NCBI GenBank assembly: GCA_039105265.1
Contig: JAPFFF010000030.1
Location: 1,240,001-1,304,000, forward strand
Length of the DNA: 64,000 nt
From: Tritrichomonas musculus
Taxonomy: Eukaryota; Parabasalia; Tritrichomonadida; Tritrichomonadidae
Direction of reading: 5' to 3'
Shown: in pieces, positions 22,680 through 33,943 of the stretch
How positions within the stretch are numbered: the stretch's first letter is position 1
Layout: every line of letters begins with the position of its first letter
The notes under the pieces: model-generated
Seen by the model: only the letters and a program-made list of their open reading frames with translations
Database searches by the model: none
What the model was told of the DNA's origin: nothing
Position numbers and translations under genes: made by a program

Positions 22680-24776
22680 AAGAGTAGGTCAACTAAACCG
22701 TCCCGATAAAAAAACTTATATATAGCATTATGATATTTTTATTATGATTGTAAATATTATATAAACTATAAATTTTTTATAAAATCTTAAACATTTTTAA
22801 TTTGTTTATTATTTTTTGAGATATAATGATTTTATAAATTGAATTGAGTTGATAATATTTAAAATTGAATTAAAGAGATTTTGATTTTAATATCTTAAAA
22901 AAAAAATGATATTAAAGAAAATTATTAGTTTTAAAATAATAAATTTATGTTTAATTATATAAAAAATAGGATTTTTAAAAATATTACAAAATTTTACATA
23001 TTAATTTGAAATACTGAATAAACAAGAGTAAAGTCAATAATCTTTGATTTTTATGCTAGTTATCTGATAACTATTTGACTGAAAGAGACTTTTTTGATTT
23101 AACGTTGTTTAAAATAAAGTAAACACATTATTAATAAAAAAAATACATTTTTCTAAAAATTCAGCAGTCAAATCCAAATATAAATTGTCCATATCAATTT
23201 ACTACATGTTTTCCAAATAGTATTATAATATTGCGCAAAAAATTTGGGCCAGTTTTTTAAAAATTGGATTTTAACATTTTCGTTAATATTATCTAAAGAT
23301 TTTCAATATCTTATTTGAAATAATTGAAGTAATACATTGATTAAATTGTATGATGTTATGAAAGGTTAAAAAAAAAAACTATTTTTTTCTTAAAATTTAT
23401 CAGTCAAAACTATTAGCCACAATTTTATGGAAATTAATACCATTTATATAATACAATAATTATATATAGTTATAAAAATTTGGGCCAGTTTTTATATAAA
23501 TTAATTTGAAATTACAATAAAGCTCTCTTGAAAATTTGAAATAAATAATTTTAATTTTGAGAGGAATATTCATAAACAAATAAAAACAAAAATTTATCAA
23601 CAGATTAATGAAGATATTTAGTATAATTAGTATTTTTTTGTTTATAAAACTCGAATTTAGTTCAATACCTTTAAAGCAAAAAAATGAGGACTTTTTATAA
23701 AATGAAAATGCTTTAAGAATTATTAGCGCATCTTTAAAAAACTTACATTGAATTTTATTTTATGATATTTTATATATATATCAAATATTTAAGTTTTTTT
23801 TAACAATTAAATAAAACATCGATGCACAGTTTTATGTTATATATAATATAATATAATATTATTTTAAATTATTCTGTCAATATATTTATCTATCTATAGG
23901 GGGATCAACCGCCAAAAAATTGTCAAATTTTTAAAGAGAGAGGAAAAATTTGAGTTTGGCTTTAAATAAATATGGGAATTTAAAGTGTAATAAAAATACA
24001 TTTTATAAAAAATATTTTTATCTGATTTCAACTGTACATTCATAAATGGCGGACGAATGTATTTATCATGACATGTCATATGAAAACTATATATATATTT
24101 TAATAAATAATGTGTTTTATTTTAATCTATATATTAAAAAATAAAGATTAATATAACCTTATTTTTTAAAAATTGTTTTTATTTAATTTCATCAATTCAT
24201 TCATAAATGGCGGACAATGAAAGTTATCATGACATGTTATGCGAAAAAAAAATGAGACTTTAACTGTTATTCAAATAACAAGTCTTTTGTCTTTTTTATT
24301 AGCTTAATACATTGTACATGATATATTTTCATGTTCTACGAATAATTTTTCCCAAAATATCCAATCTATTGAAGATTTTAACTTTTGACGATTAAAAAAG
24401 GTCAAATTTATATCTTCAAATTAAAAGTGTCCGCCATTTGTGAATGTGCAGATGAATTCCAAAATAAAATATTTCAAATCAAAGCTTATGAAATGAAGAA
24501 CAAAACTATCTATTTATTTTTTAAAAAAATTAAAATATTATTTTTCTGACATTTTTTTGGCGGTTGATCCCCCTATTCTATCTCTATATAATTCGAAAAA
24601 TAATTAAAAAATAATAATTATATTTTTTTATTATTTTAATATTAAATATAACTATATATTAATATTTAAAATAAATTATATTTACATAAAACAACATTAT
24701 GATTGAGATATTTTGATTTAATTGGAAATAAAAAAAATATTGAAAAAGTTCAGTTGACCTACTCTTAATAATATAT
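22680..24776. mobile_element. 2097-bp TIR element with 8-bp TSD, host of a nested element
   Basis: Ends AAGAGTAGGTCAACT (15 bp, inverted at the right end) are flanked by AATAATAT on both sides (22672-22679 and 24777-24784). The interior repeats AAATTTGGGCCAGTTTTT at about 23240 and 23478. The ends resemble those of the 38865-40139 element (AGAGTAGATGTAAC). No transposase seen. Confidence 0.88.
23898..24574. mobile_element. ~677-bp nested TIR element
   Basis: Ends AGGGGGATCAACCGCC plus an A-rich continuation are inverted at 24555-24574. The target duplication is blurred by a local TCTA microsatellite. Inside, CATAAATGGCGGAC occurs twice in direct orientation (24042, 24205) and once inverted (GTCCGCCATTTGTGAATG at 24429). 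It sits inside the 22680-24776 element. Confidence 0.82.
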
Positions 24777-24784
24777 ACTATTTT

Positions 24785-25411
24785 CAAAGATATACTTATT
24801 CAATAAATTGATTGTATAAAAAATAAACATAAGAATCTAAAAATTTCTATAAAAATAGTATTATCGTTTGCATTCAATAAGTTTGGAAAATTGAATGAAA
24901 TTGAGAGGTTGCTATATTTATGTTATATATTCAACTCACCATATTCAAATCCTATGATTAAATAAATTGAGTAATTTATGTAAAGAAATCTGATGTTAGA
25001 TTAAAAGTAACTGATTGATCTTTTGGACATACTTAGACCTTATTATTTCTCATCAAAGAATACCTTCATTGAAGAATCTCCAAAATAAAAAATTATTTAA
25101 AAACGAATGATGAATATTATAGGGTAGGATTTTAATAGTATTCAATGATCTGTTTCCAAATATAAGTAAAAACTTTGAATATTAAAAAAAAGAATTATAC
25201 TGAGAATATTCCTCTATTCATTTAATAAGAAAAATTTTAAAATAATAAAGACGGATATTGAATATATAGAAAGAGATGCATCTTCCTTAATTATGAAAAT
25301 AAATCATTTGTAAAATAAAAATTTGTGTGATATCTTATTTTATAATAGATTTAATCAATTAGTTTATCCTATGATAAACAAATTACTAAGAAAGAATATA
25401 AAAAAAAATTA
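24785..25411. other. AT-rich intergenic
   Basis: Nothing recognised except the 14-mer CATACTTAGACCTT near 25029, which also begins the repeat at about 31936. Confidence 0.5.
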
Positions 25412-25415
25412 TTAA

Positions 25416-26620
25416 GGGACTAGTTTCCAAATTTATTGTAAACCTATCAATATTGAATGAACTCATAGAATAAAACTTTGAAAGATAGCTTTTCGGAAAA
25501 AGTTTTGGTCAAATATAATAAATTTTTCTCCTTAACGATCATTTTTATATTATTTTGGTAACTTTTTGAATGGATTAATTTTTTTAAAAAATGAAAATTA
25601 GTAAGAAATATTAATTAAAAAAAAATATAAAATAAATTGATAAATAATAATTTATTAAAAAAATAAAAAAATATTTCGTTTTTTCATTTTTCAATAGAAA
25701 ATTATTATATTATCAAGTTTTTTTATGAATCCAGCATATTTGATATATAAATAAAATAATGCATGAATATTAAAATCTAGATCAAACTATTTAATATATT
25801 TTTCAGTCAAAAACAAAAAAACTTTTTTTTTGTGAGAACACATATAGTGTTCCTAAAAAATATTGATAAGAAATGAATTCAATAGTTAATCGTCGTTAAC
25901 AAAAGTTATTTTATTTTTAAAATTTTTAATTTAAAAAGTTAAATTTCTTATCAATATTTTTTCGGCAATTGAAAAAGTTGATTTTTTATTAAAAATTAAA
26001 ATTAAAATCATACTTGATTGCCTTGCACTTCGAGGCATTGTTTCAATTTCTTTGGAAAAGAATCAATCAAAGAATTGTTTGTTGCTAAACTTAGATTATT
26101 CCATATAAAGAATAAAATTTGTGTTCAGGAAACATTTGCCATTTCAGCTCCAGGGATTTCAGGAAACATTATTGCTTTAACACATATGAAATACTTGATT
26201 TCATTTGTTAATATTTGTGGTCGGCAAGGTTGTGTTTTTTCTGGTCTCCCTTCATCAATCTATTTAGCTACTGCTTTGACGCAATTTAACGAAATACTTA
26301 ATGCATCAGCTGTTTTGCTTTTATTAAAATTGTGCGATTGCAGAACCACTTGCGATTAAATTATAGCGTTCGTTTGTATTTTTTGGTAAAGAAAACAAAT
26401 AAATAAAAGGTCAAAAGATTGACCAACAATTGATTCATAAATTCATGAATAGGTCATTAAATTTGAATGAATTTGAAAGAACTTTTAAAATTCTCTCAAA
26501 TTATTTTTAAATAAATTTTCTCAATTTTTTCAATGAAACATGAAAATTTCTCTCAAATTTCTTATCAATATTTTTTAGGACCACTATAGAATATTTTTAT
26601 TCAAATTGGAAACTAGTCCC
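25416..26620. mobile_element. TTAA-flanked MITE carrying a nested mariner-like element
   Basis: Inverted ends GGGACTAGTTTCCAA and TTGGAAACTAGTCCC are bordered by TTAA on both sides (25412-25415 and 26621-26624). TTAA duplication fits the Kolobok or piggyBac group; Kolobok elements are known in Trichomonas. Without the 742-bp inner insertion the element is about 460 bp and non-coding. Confidence 0.8.
25845..26586. mobile_element. 742-bp Tc1/mariner-like element, copy 1 (transposase remnant on minus strand)
   Basis: About 30-bp inverted ends begin TAGTG(T/G)TCCTAAAAAATAT and are flanked by TA. The minus strand reads a Tc1/mariner N-terminal helix-turn-helix (NFNKSKTADALSISLNCVKAVAK, stop, IDEGRPEKTQPCRPQILT) and then fades out. 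The DDE catalytic domain is missing. An almost identical copy lies inverted at 49662-50404. The 113-codon plus-strand frame is antisense to the transposase. Confidence 0.88.
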
Positions 26621-26624
26621 TTAA

Positions 26625-26915
26625 AAAATACAATATTTATCAAAATAATTAACTGATATTCATGCATAAAAAATCTTTTGTTAATTCATATACATATAGT
26701 AGTTATTCATGTTTACAGCATAATTTTTTTTACGTTTATTGGATGAAATTCTAAAAAATATCGTTGATTGTAAAAGCTCAGAATTTTAAATTATATTTTT
26801 TGAACGATATATTAAAATTGAATAAAAGTTTGATTTGGTTAATAACGTATTTATTTATTTTTTCTATAATGAACGATCATGTTTTGATTATCAATAAATT
26901 TTCGGATATGGTTTT
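26625..26915. other. AT-rich intergenic
   Basis: No gene or repeat seen until the initiator at 26918. Confidence 0.5.
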
Positions 26916-26917
26916 CA

Positions 26918-26926
26918 TCACTCTTT
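26918..26926 (+). promoter_or_regulatory. Inr core promoter of the phosphatase gene
   Basis: TCACTCTTT matches the initiator consensus; +1 (26920) lies 21 bases before the ATG. Confidence 0.75.
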
Positions 26927-26940
26927 AGTATCAGATCTAC

Positions 26941-27999
26941 ATGCCATCTAACCTCAATGAAAATAAGATGATTAATGACGTTATTTCAAGTATTTATTTA
27001 AAATATGCCAGTAATAATGAAGAAAACTCCGAAGTTTCATTTAATATTCCCAACAGTTTGAAAATTATAGAAAAAGCAACAGAAATACTCCAAAAAGAGC
27101 AAGCAGTTTTACAGATTGATACAAAAAATTCGAAATTTGATTTTATTGTTGCTGGAGATATTCATGGAAGTCTAGAATCGCTTATCAGAATCTTTGAAGA
27201 AAAAGGTAATCCAAAAAATACACGCTATTTGTTCTTAGGTGATTATGTAGATCGTGGTTACAACAGCTGTGAAGTAATCGTATTATTATATGCATTCAAA
27301 TGCCTTCATCCAGACAATATATACTTAATTCGTGGCAATCACGAATTTTCTGATCTTAACAAGTATTATGGATTCAGAGATGAATGTTTTCAACGTGTTA
27401 AAAGCACGGAAAATGGATCAGAAATTTTCCAAGGTGACTTATTCTACAAAAAAGTAACAAAATCGTTCAATCATCTTCCGATCTGTGCAATTTTGAATGA
27501 TTCCATATTTTGTGTCCATGGAGGAATTACCTCATTATTAAAAAGCAGAGATGAATTATTAAATATACAAAAAGTTGGCAAAAAACTATCATCCTTCGAT
27601 TTAATACAAGCTGAACTTATGTGGAATGATCCCAATGATTCAATTTTAACATACTGTGAGAGTAGCCGAGGTTTTGGTTCCAATTTTGGTCAAGAAGCTT
27701 TAGACAACTTTTTGAAAGAAATGAAATTTGACCTTGTCATCAGAGGTCATCAAAGTGAATATCACGGTTATAATTGGCCTTTTGGTGAATTTGGTGGAAT
27801 TTTGACTGTTTTCAGTGCAATCGATTATTGCGGATTTTCGAACAAAGGAGGAGTTGCTGTCATTTCTAAAGACAAAGACGAGCTGGACGATAAATTAGTC
27901 GAAATTCACCAGTTGGACAAAAAATCAAATAAAACTAAACTCTATAAAATTGCATTGGAAGTAATCATAGTCACATGCTTACTCGCTTACTTTACCTGA
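26941..27999 (+). CDS. PP1-like Ser/Thr protein phosphatase with C-terminal membrane tail
   Basis: 352 residues. All metal-site motifs of the PPP family are present: GDIHG (72-76), GDYVDRG (100-106), RGNHE (131-135), HGG (193-195) and RGH (268-270). It should therefore be an active metallophosphatase on phospho-Ser/Thr proteins. The core is divergent, with an inserted segment after RDECFQRV. The last ~18 residues (LYKIALEVIIVTCLLAYFT) form one hydrophobic helix at the very end, preceded by a Lys-rich stretch, as in tail-anchored proteins; no signal peptide is seen. This suggests cytosolic orientation on the ER or another membrane. It is a paralogue of the gene at 52445. Expanded divergent PPP sets are typical of trichomonads. 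Confidence 0.93.
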   Translation: MPSNLNENKMINDVISSIYLKYASNNEENSEVSFNIPNSLKIIEKATEILQKEQAVLQIDTKNSKFDFIVAGDIHGSLESLIRIFEEKGNPKNTRYLFLGDYVDRGYNSCEVIVLLYAFKCLHPDNIYLIRGNHEFSDLNKYYGFRDECFQRVKSTENGSEIFQGDLFYKKVTKSFNHLPICAILNDSIFCVHGGITSLLKSRDELLNIQKVGKKLSSFDLIQAELMWNDPNDSILTYCESSRGFGSNFGQEALDNFLKEMKFDLVIRGHQSEYHGYNWPFGEFGGILTVFSAIDYCGFSNKGGVAVISKDKDELDDKLVEIHQLDKKSNKTKLYKIALEVIIVTCLLAYFT

Positions 28000-28160
28000 C
28001 GTTTTGATGATAGAAATTGATTGTATATATTGTTTGTAAAATAAAATAGACAAACTATTTTCATTTTTAAATATTTTTTCTTCCTCATAGTTTAATATTT
28101 TCGAAAATCAATCTGGCAGTTTTATTATTAAAAAAGCTTGGAAAATAATTCACCTTTTAT

Positions 28161-28433
28161 ATGAGTATTGTTCTAGAGTCTAGAACAATTCCATGTAGAG
28201 AATCACCGTGTGAAAGAGTGTTTTCGCATTTGAGCGATCTTCTGCAGAACAATAAACGTAATTTAAGCTTTGATATGCTCAATGCTTTGATGATAATCAG
28301 AATCAACAGCATTTTTATGGAGCAAGTAGATGATTTAAATGAATTTATTTATGGTGAGCTAGGAAAATTAGCTCAAATTAATTATGACGAAAATGATCCA
28401 TCTTTTGAGTACGATTCTTTGGTTAATTTCTAA
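28161..28433 (+). CDS. hAT transposase C-terminal fragment (dimerisation region)
   Basis: A 90-codon frame with ATG at 28161. The segment ESPCERVFSHLSDLLQNNKR-N followed by LSFDMLNALMIIRIN matches the conserved C-terminal dimerisation region of hAT transposases. The DDE core and BED finger are absent upstream, where the phosphatase gene ends at 27999. It is either a remnant of an insertion or a short captured fragment; its open frame leaves domestication possible. It shows that hAT transposase existed in this genome, which bears on the many 8-bp-TSD elements here. Confidence 0.7.
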   Translation: MSIVLESRTIPCRESPCERVFSHLSDLLQNNKRNLSFDMLNALMIIRINSIFMEQVDDLNEFIYGELGKLAQINYDENDPSFEYDSLVNF

Positions 28434-29470
28434 TAAATTAATATTCGAAATAGTTTAAATCATTTTTGATATCTTTTTTTTCTTGTATAATTTCCATTGA
28501 AATTTTGTGTGAACTGATATTTTTTTGCTAAATAAAAAGATTTTATATGAAATATTGAATAATATAATATAATATATTATATTATATAAACTCAGTGAAT
28601 TATGTTATATATTAAAATGATATAATAGATAAGATACTTTGGTTTAATTAAAAAGCTTACCATTATATTAAAATCAACTAAATTAATTTATAAAAAAATT
28701 TTATATGAGATCTTTCAAATTTTTTGAAAGGATACACAGGAAATTTGAGGATTTTTTTCATAGACAAAGAATTTTTCTTAGAACTTTTGTGAGAATTCAT
28801 GAAAAATGTAAAAATGAAATTATCTTATTATATTAAATAAAAAAATTAAATTTTATATAAATTTAAATTTTGTATAAATATGTTAATATGAAAAAAATAA
28901 ATTATAACTAAATTTAAAAGAAATGACAAAATATTACTATTTTCTAAAACGCTCAATACAACATTAATTTTAAAAAAATATCTATTAGTGTTAACTACAA
29001 TGTTAGAAAAAAGAGCTCAAAATGATCAAAAATCTTTTTTTATTAAGAAAAAACCTTTTTTATGAAATCTTTGGTGATGTGATGTTTTGAGAATGCAAAA
29101 AATCTTTCATTCCTGGACTTATCGTATATTTTTATTTTACAAAAATTTTATATATACAAATATCTAATTATATTTGAGAAAATATTAAATTTTTATAGAT
29201 TTTAAATAAAGATATTTCCAAAAAAATGATATTATTTGTAAATCATTGAAAACTAAAGAAATAATGAGTATAATTTCATGTTAAAAAATAAATTGATCTT
29301 AGAAATTGCAAATTTAAAACAAGAAATCTGAGGTCTTCGACCCTAATGAAATCTATTAAAAGAAAAATCGGATAAATTAATAACAATCAATGTAAATCAT
29401 GATATTAAAAATTATTATTGGCCAAAAGAATAATTCAGAAACAAGCATAAAAATGAATTTTAATCGTTCA
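28434..29470. other. AT-rich intergenic
   Basis: About 1 kb without a credible gene. Confidence 0.5.
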
Positions 29471-29472
29471 AA

Positions 29473-29567
29473 TGATATTTGATGTTTTTGGAACAAATGA
29501 AAAGCATGAAAGCTCAAAAGGAATTAGAAAACATGCTTTTCATTTGTTCCAAAAACATCAAATATCA
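29473..29567. repeat. Perfect 36-bp hairpin with 23-nt loop
   Basis: Left arm 29473-29508 (starts TGATATTTGATGTTTTTGGA) and right arm 29532-29567 are exact reverse complements. Such a perfect stem can mark a young foldback insertion or a hairpin RNA. No terminator-like T run follows directly. Confidence 0.9.
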
Positions 29568-30118
29568 CTATTTTTTTTAGAAAACATGCAATTAAATGAA
29601 ATAATATCATTCATAAAAATAAATAAATGTTTTTATTTTATTTGTTTTTTACATATATAAATATATCAGATCGAAAAAAAAAAATTTAATGATAAAATCA
29701 TTTTTTTTATTCATATGAAATTATAAGGATTTAAAAGTCAAATATTCTTATTCTCTCCTGATTTATTTTAAAAAAAAGTTTATTTTTGAAAATTTTTATA
29801 TTCTATAGTTTATTGTTTTTTTTTTGTGAAAGTTTGCTTCAAATTATTAATATTTGTTTATCTTTAAAATCTATCTGTAAAAATTTAATTAAATATTATA
29901 TATATATTATATGTTTTATATTATTTATAATATGATAATATTAAATTTGATTTGTCCAGGAATTAGAGTTTCCGTACCTCTAAAAAACTTTCAAAAATTC
30001 TGTTGATTAAAAAAATTGAAAATAAATAATTGAAAAATTGAATGTATTCTTTCAATTTAAAAATCACTTTTTTTAAAAAAAAAATTAATTAAATTAATTA
30101 GCATTATGCAATATCTTT
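29568..30118. other. AT-rich intergenic
   Basis: Nothing recognised. Confidence 0.5.
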
Positions 30119-31921
30119 ACAGTCTTTTCGGTTTGATAGTGGAAAAATTCAATTTGATAGTGGAAAAGTTCATTTTGATAGTGGAAAAGTTCATTTTGAT
30201 AGTGGAAAAATCGTAAACAAACAATAATTTGTTATAATTTATTGTTTTTTAGAATGAATAATACTTATATATTATATTTATTACATTCATTAATCAGATA
30301 AACAATTAATAAAATGATAATCAGAAAAAAAAATTTGTTCCATTAAGCATTTATTCTATAATTATAATATGATATATATTTATTTCTTTTAATATATAAA
30401 ATAAATAAAATTATTAATTAAATCAATTTTTAATATAGATATTAGTGTTTTATTTTTTTACTATGACAAATGAAATGAAAAAGTTCTTTATCCATTAGTT
30501 TGTTAAAATTGGATAGCAATCTCTTCGAGAAAGTAAATTTCTCCGACATTTAAGGTATATCCCAAAATAGCATGATGCACTTTGATGATACTTGTCAAGC
30601 ATGGTCATTGTTATCAGCATTATTATTGATTTCTTTTCAACATTTCAATTTTCAATAAATATAAAAGCTTGATAAGAAAATATTAGCTCATTTTATAGTC
30701 TAGTTATTTAGGTACTGCAACTTGTCTCGCAATTTTCTACAATTTTTTCAGAATTTGAACAATGTTTTAATTGTTTTAAAAATCGAAAATTCGTTTAAAT
30801 CGAAGCAATCAAAATACAAATGAATGCTTAACTAAAACTTATGTTGATGAAAAGATCTAAAATAGTTTTAACGATCAAAGATTTATCAATAAAATCATTA
30901 TTCATGAAGGCAACGCGAAATGGTTAAATAACGCCAATAAATAAGCAGTTTTCAAAATTACACTAAAATGTTTCTAAATTAAAGTGAGAGAAATAAAGGG
31001 GGTCGATTCAAAAAATAATTAATTTCAAGGGAAAACGATAATAAAAATTTATTTTGAGATAAAAATATTTGAAAAAAAAAATTTTTCTTAAAATTATATT
31101 TTCAGAAAAAATATTCAATTTTTTCTTAACTTGATCGTCGACCCCCATTTTATTGAATGAGACCCCTATTTTTTGGGGGCACTTTAATAATTAATTTTTT
31201 AAATAAATTAAATATTGAGAGCTAAGTCCTTTGAAAAAAATATAAACTACCAACTTTTTCAAATAACTTCACAATTTTAAATTTAACAAAAAATGTTTTT
31301 TTCTTAAAAAACAAAAAATATTTTTTTATGTTTGATACATAAATATTAGATTATATAATAATATTTGATTTATGTATAATTTATTCAAATCTGCAATCTT
31401 TGTTTTTACTTATTACACATTGTCAAACACTTTGGCAAATAATTCAAGCATATCTTCCCATTATTTTATCATTAATTCCCAAGCTATTTTTGGTGAAGAT
31501 TCATTTAATGGATCACTAATGATTTTTTCATGTTTTCTAATTAAATAATTGAAAAAAAATTTCATTTCATTTGTCATAGTAAAAAAATAAAACACTAATA
31601 TCTATATTAAAAATTGATTTAATTAATAATTTTATTTATTTTATATATTAAAAGAAATAAATATATATCATATTATAATTATAGAATAAATGCTTAATGG
31701 AACAAATTTTTTTTTCTGATTATCATTTTATTAATTGTTTATCTGATTAATGAATGTAATAAATATAATATATAAGTATTATTCATTCTAAAAAACAATA
31801 AATTATAACAAATTATTGTTTGTTTACGATTTTTCCACTATCAAAATGAACTTTTCCACTATCAAAATGAACTTTTCCACTATCAAATTGAATTTTTCCA
31901 CTATCAAACCGAAAAGACTGT
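30119..31921. mobile_element. Long-TIR element A (about 360-bp inverted repeats)
   Basis: Terminal arms 30119-30480 and about 31560-31921 are almost exact reverse complements. They start ACAGTCTTTTCGG, then carry four tandem copies of TTTGATAGTGGAAAA-type 22-bp units. The inner edge of each arm reads ATGACAAATGAAATGAAA. Very long TIRs with subterminal repeats fit MULE or foldback elements. I could not find a matching target duplication. The ~1.08-kb middle has no transposase and includes short GGGGGTCGA inverted words near 31000 and 31135. Confidence 0.85.
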
Positions 31922-31941
31922 ATTGAATTTTAGCCATACTT

Positions 31942-32561
31942 AGACCTTGAAAGCGGTACCTACCCGACCCCTTTTGACAGGTCCTTCTTGGGTAGGGTCA
32001 TTTTTTACCTGGGTAGGAAAATAACATATTACCTAATTTTACCCGGCCATTTATAAAGATGGTAATTTTTTACCAGACCATTTCTTTAATGATATTATTA
32101 TTATTCTTGTCAGATATTCCATTGATAATATTTGAGATGCAATTTGCTAAGGTATCATATGTTTGGATGATATCAATTTAAGTGATTCCAAAAAAATTCA
32201 TTTTTTTTATGGAATAATAATCATAATATGAAAATTTAATATTAATTATGTTATTTGTTGGGTTTAGAATAAAGTTATAAATGTAATATTATAATATCAA
32301 AAAAAATTGAAATTGAATTTATATCAGCTTTTTCAGAGGAAAATTTTCTTTAAAGTTTGAATCAGATATTGAAAATGAATCAAGAAATCAAAATTATTAA
32401 TGAAAAAAATTAATATTTATTATTTATTATTATAAATTAAATGAATAATTAAAGAAAAATAATCTGGTAATACTTAAACACTTCACTTGAATGGTGGGTA
32501 ATTACCCTACCCGAAAAAAACGGGTCGGGTCCATTTTTTCAGGTTACCATTAGAAGGTATG
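31942..32561. mobile_element. ~620-bp repeat with possible 9-bp TSD
   Basis: GCCATACTT occurs directly on both sides (31933-31941 and 32562-32570). Subterminal ACCCGACCC is inverted at the other end as GGGTCGGGT. A 9-bp duplication would suit MULEs. The right-hand copy is also part of an inverted GTATGGCCATAC, so the exact ends are uncertain. Confidence 0.55.
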
Positions 32562-32701
32562 GCCATACTTGAAACTCTTCTGATTGAACAAAAAATTCAT
32601 TCAAAAAGAGTTTGCATACTATGAGAGAATTGTCTAAGAAGAACTAGAATTCAAGAATTAAGTAATTCCTAAATTTAATTTTTAGAATTTTAATTTCATT
32701 T

Positions 32702-33943
32702 CTATTTCTTTTGAATCTTGCTTTGAAATCTTCTTAATTCATCAAATGCATCTTGGATGGAAACATCAGGAGGAACTTCTTTCATCAAGTACGTTATAGA
32801 TTTCATCAGTAATTCAGCATCATCGTCGCTAATTACAGAGCAAGGCTGTTGTAATCTATAGACCAATGTATTTTCGCCGTACTTTTCCTTTGAAAAAGCC
32901 AATAGGCCGACAACAGTCTCTGTACCTTTGGCAGGCATTGTTTGCTGCACCCACATATCTGTTATTTGGTCTGATTTCTCATTTTTAAAACGGCCAATAT
33001 TAGATAAGAGGGCAAAACTACGATTTTCGGATTCATATGAATAACCGTCATCAAAAAGGCTCTGATAAGCAACAAAAGGAGTTGTTAAATCATTTCGATA
33101 TAATTTGGCAAGTTCACGAATTGTCATTTTATAGTTAACATTATTAGCAATGACACCAAATTCAGAAGTATTTTGTGTGTTCGATGGATTTTTTGCACCT
33201 TTTGGTAGAAATTGACGTAAATCAACACATGTACTTATACCAAAATTTGAATCTAACCGACCATTTAAGCTCATAAATGATAATGATAGACTTGTCATGT
33301 ATAGATCAGTCAAATTCATTTTTGATTTGAATAATTGTGATTCTTTGGCTGGCATCTCATATGCAATGTATTTGCATTTAGTATCATTATTAACTTCCTT
33401 TTGTAATTCTTTATAATTTGTACTCCACCGAAGTGATGTAAGTTCTTTGTTTGTTTTTTGGTGTTTTATAATATCTTTTCTTGTTACCTTTAATAATTCT
33501 TGCTTAAAAGTATCGCTTGTAGTAATTGGGAATATTGATTTCATATGGTATGGTTCATCAAGTAATAATTTATCAAAAATATCAATAAAAAAGCCACCAT
33601 CGCAAATGAGATGACTTACTGAAATTGAAACAATATTTTCATTGGCTGCTATCACTGAAAAAGTATCTTTAAAATCATAATTAATTGAATCAACAAAGTT
33701 GCATGCATCTTTCGTGTTTTTAATGTTTTTAGGAAATGAATAAACAGGAATTTTATCATTATGATAAATTAATTTATCATCTTCAAGTTTTAAATGAAAA
33801 CCTAAAATATAATGTTCGAGATTTCGAATAATTTTAGGAATTAAGTCAGGTTTACTTACTTCAACAGCAAATTGGCATCTTTCATTTGATTCAATAAAAT
33901 TTTTTTGAAAGTTTGTGAGTTTTTTAGAAGCTGTCTTAATCAT
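32702..33943 (-). CDS. HxxxDG acyltransferase (condensation / alcohol acyltransferase-like)
   Basis: 413 residues from the ATG at 33943. The catalytic motif HLICDGG (His111, Asp115, Gly116) and the second landmark VDLRQFLPKG (240-249) place it in the CoA-dependent acyltransferase superfamily. That superfamily includes BAHD enzymes, PapA-type and alcohol O-acetyltransferases, and NRPS condensation domains. Size fits a stand-alone enzyme of two chloramphenicol-acetyltransferase-like lobes; no carrier-protein or adenylation gene is nearby. No signal peptide or membrane helix is evident. Acceptor and acyl donor cannot be predicted. No good Inr is visible. Confidence 0.8.
   Translation of the reverse strand: MIKTASKKLTNFQKNFIESNERCQFAVEVSKPDLIPKIIRNLEHYILGFHLKLEDDKLIYHNDKIPVYSFPKNIKNTKDACNFVDSINYDFKDTFSVIAANENIVSISVSHLICDGGFFIDIFDKLLLDEPYHMKSIFPITTSDTFKQELLKVTRKDIIKHQKTNKELTSLRWSTNYKELQKEVNNDTKCKYIAYEMPAKESQLFKSKMNLTDLYMTSLSLSFMSLNGRLDSNFGISTCVDLRQFLPKGAKNPSNTQNTSEFGVIANNVNYKMTIRELAKLYRNDLTTPFVAYQSLFDDGYSYESENRSFALLSNIGRFKNEKSDQITDMWVQQTMPAKGTETVVGLLAFSKEKYGENTLVYRLQQPCSVISDDDAELLMKSITYLMKEVPPDVSIQDAFDELRRFQSKIQKK

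Noticed and set aside
26018-26359. Identical 113-codon frames here and at 49888-50229 as a conserved new gene
   Set aside because: They are antisense to the mariner-like transposase remnant in two copies of one element; identity reflects element age.
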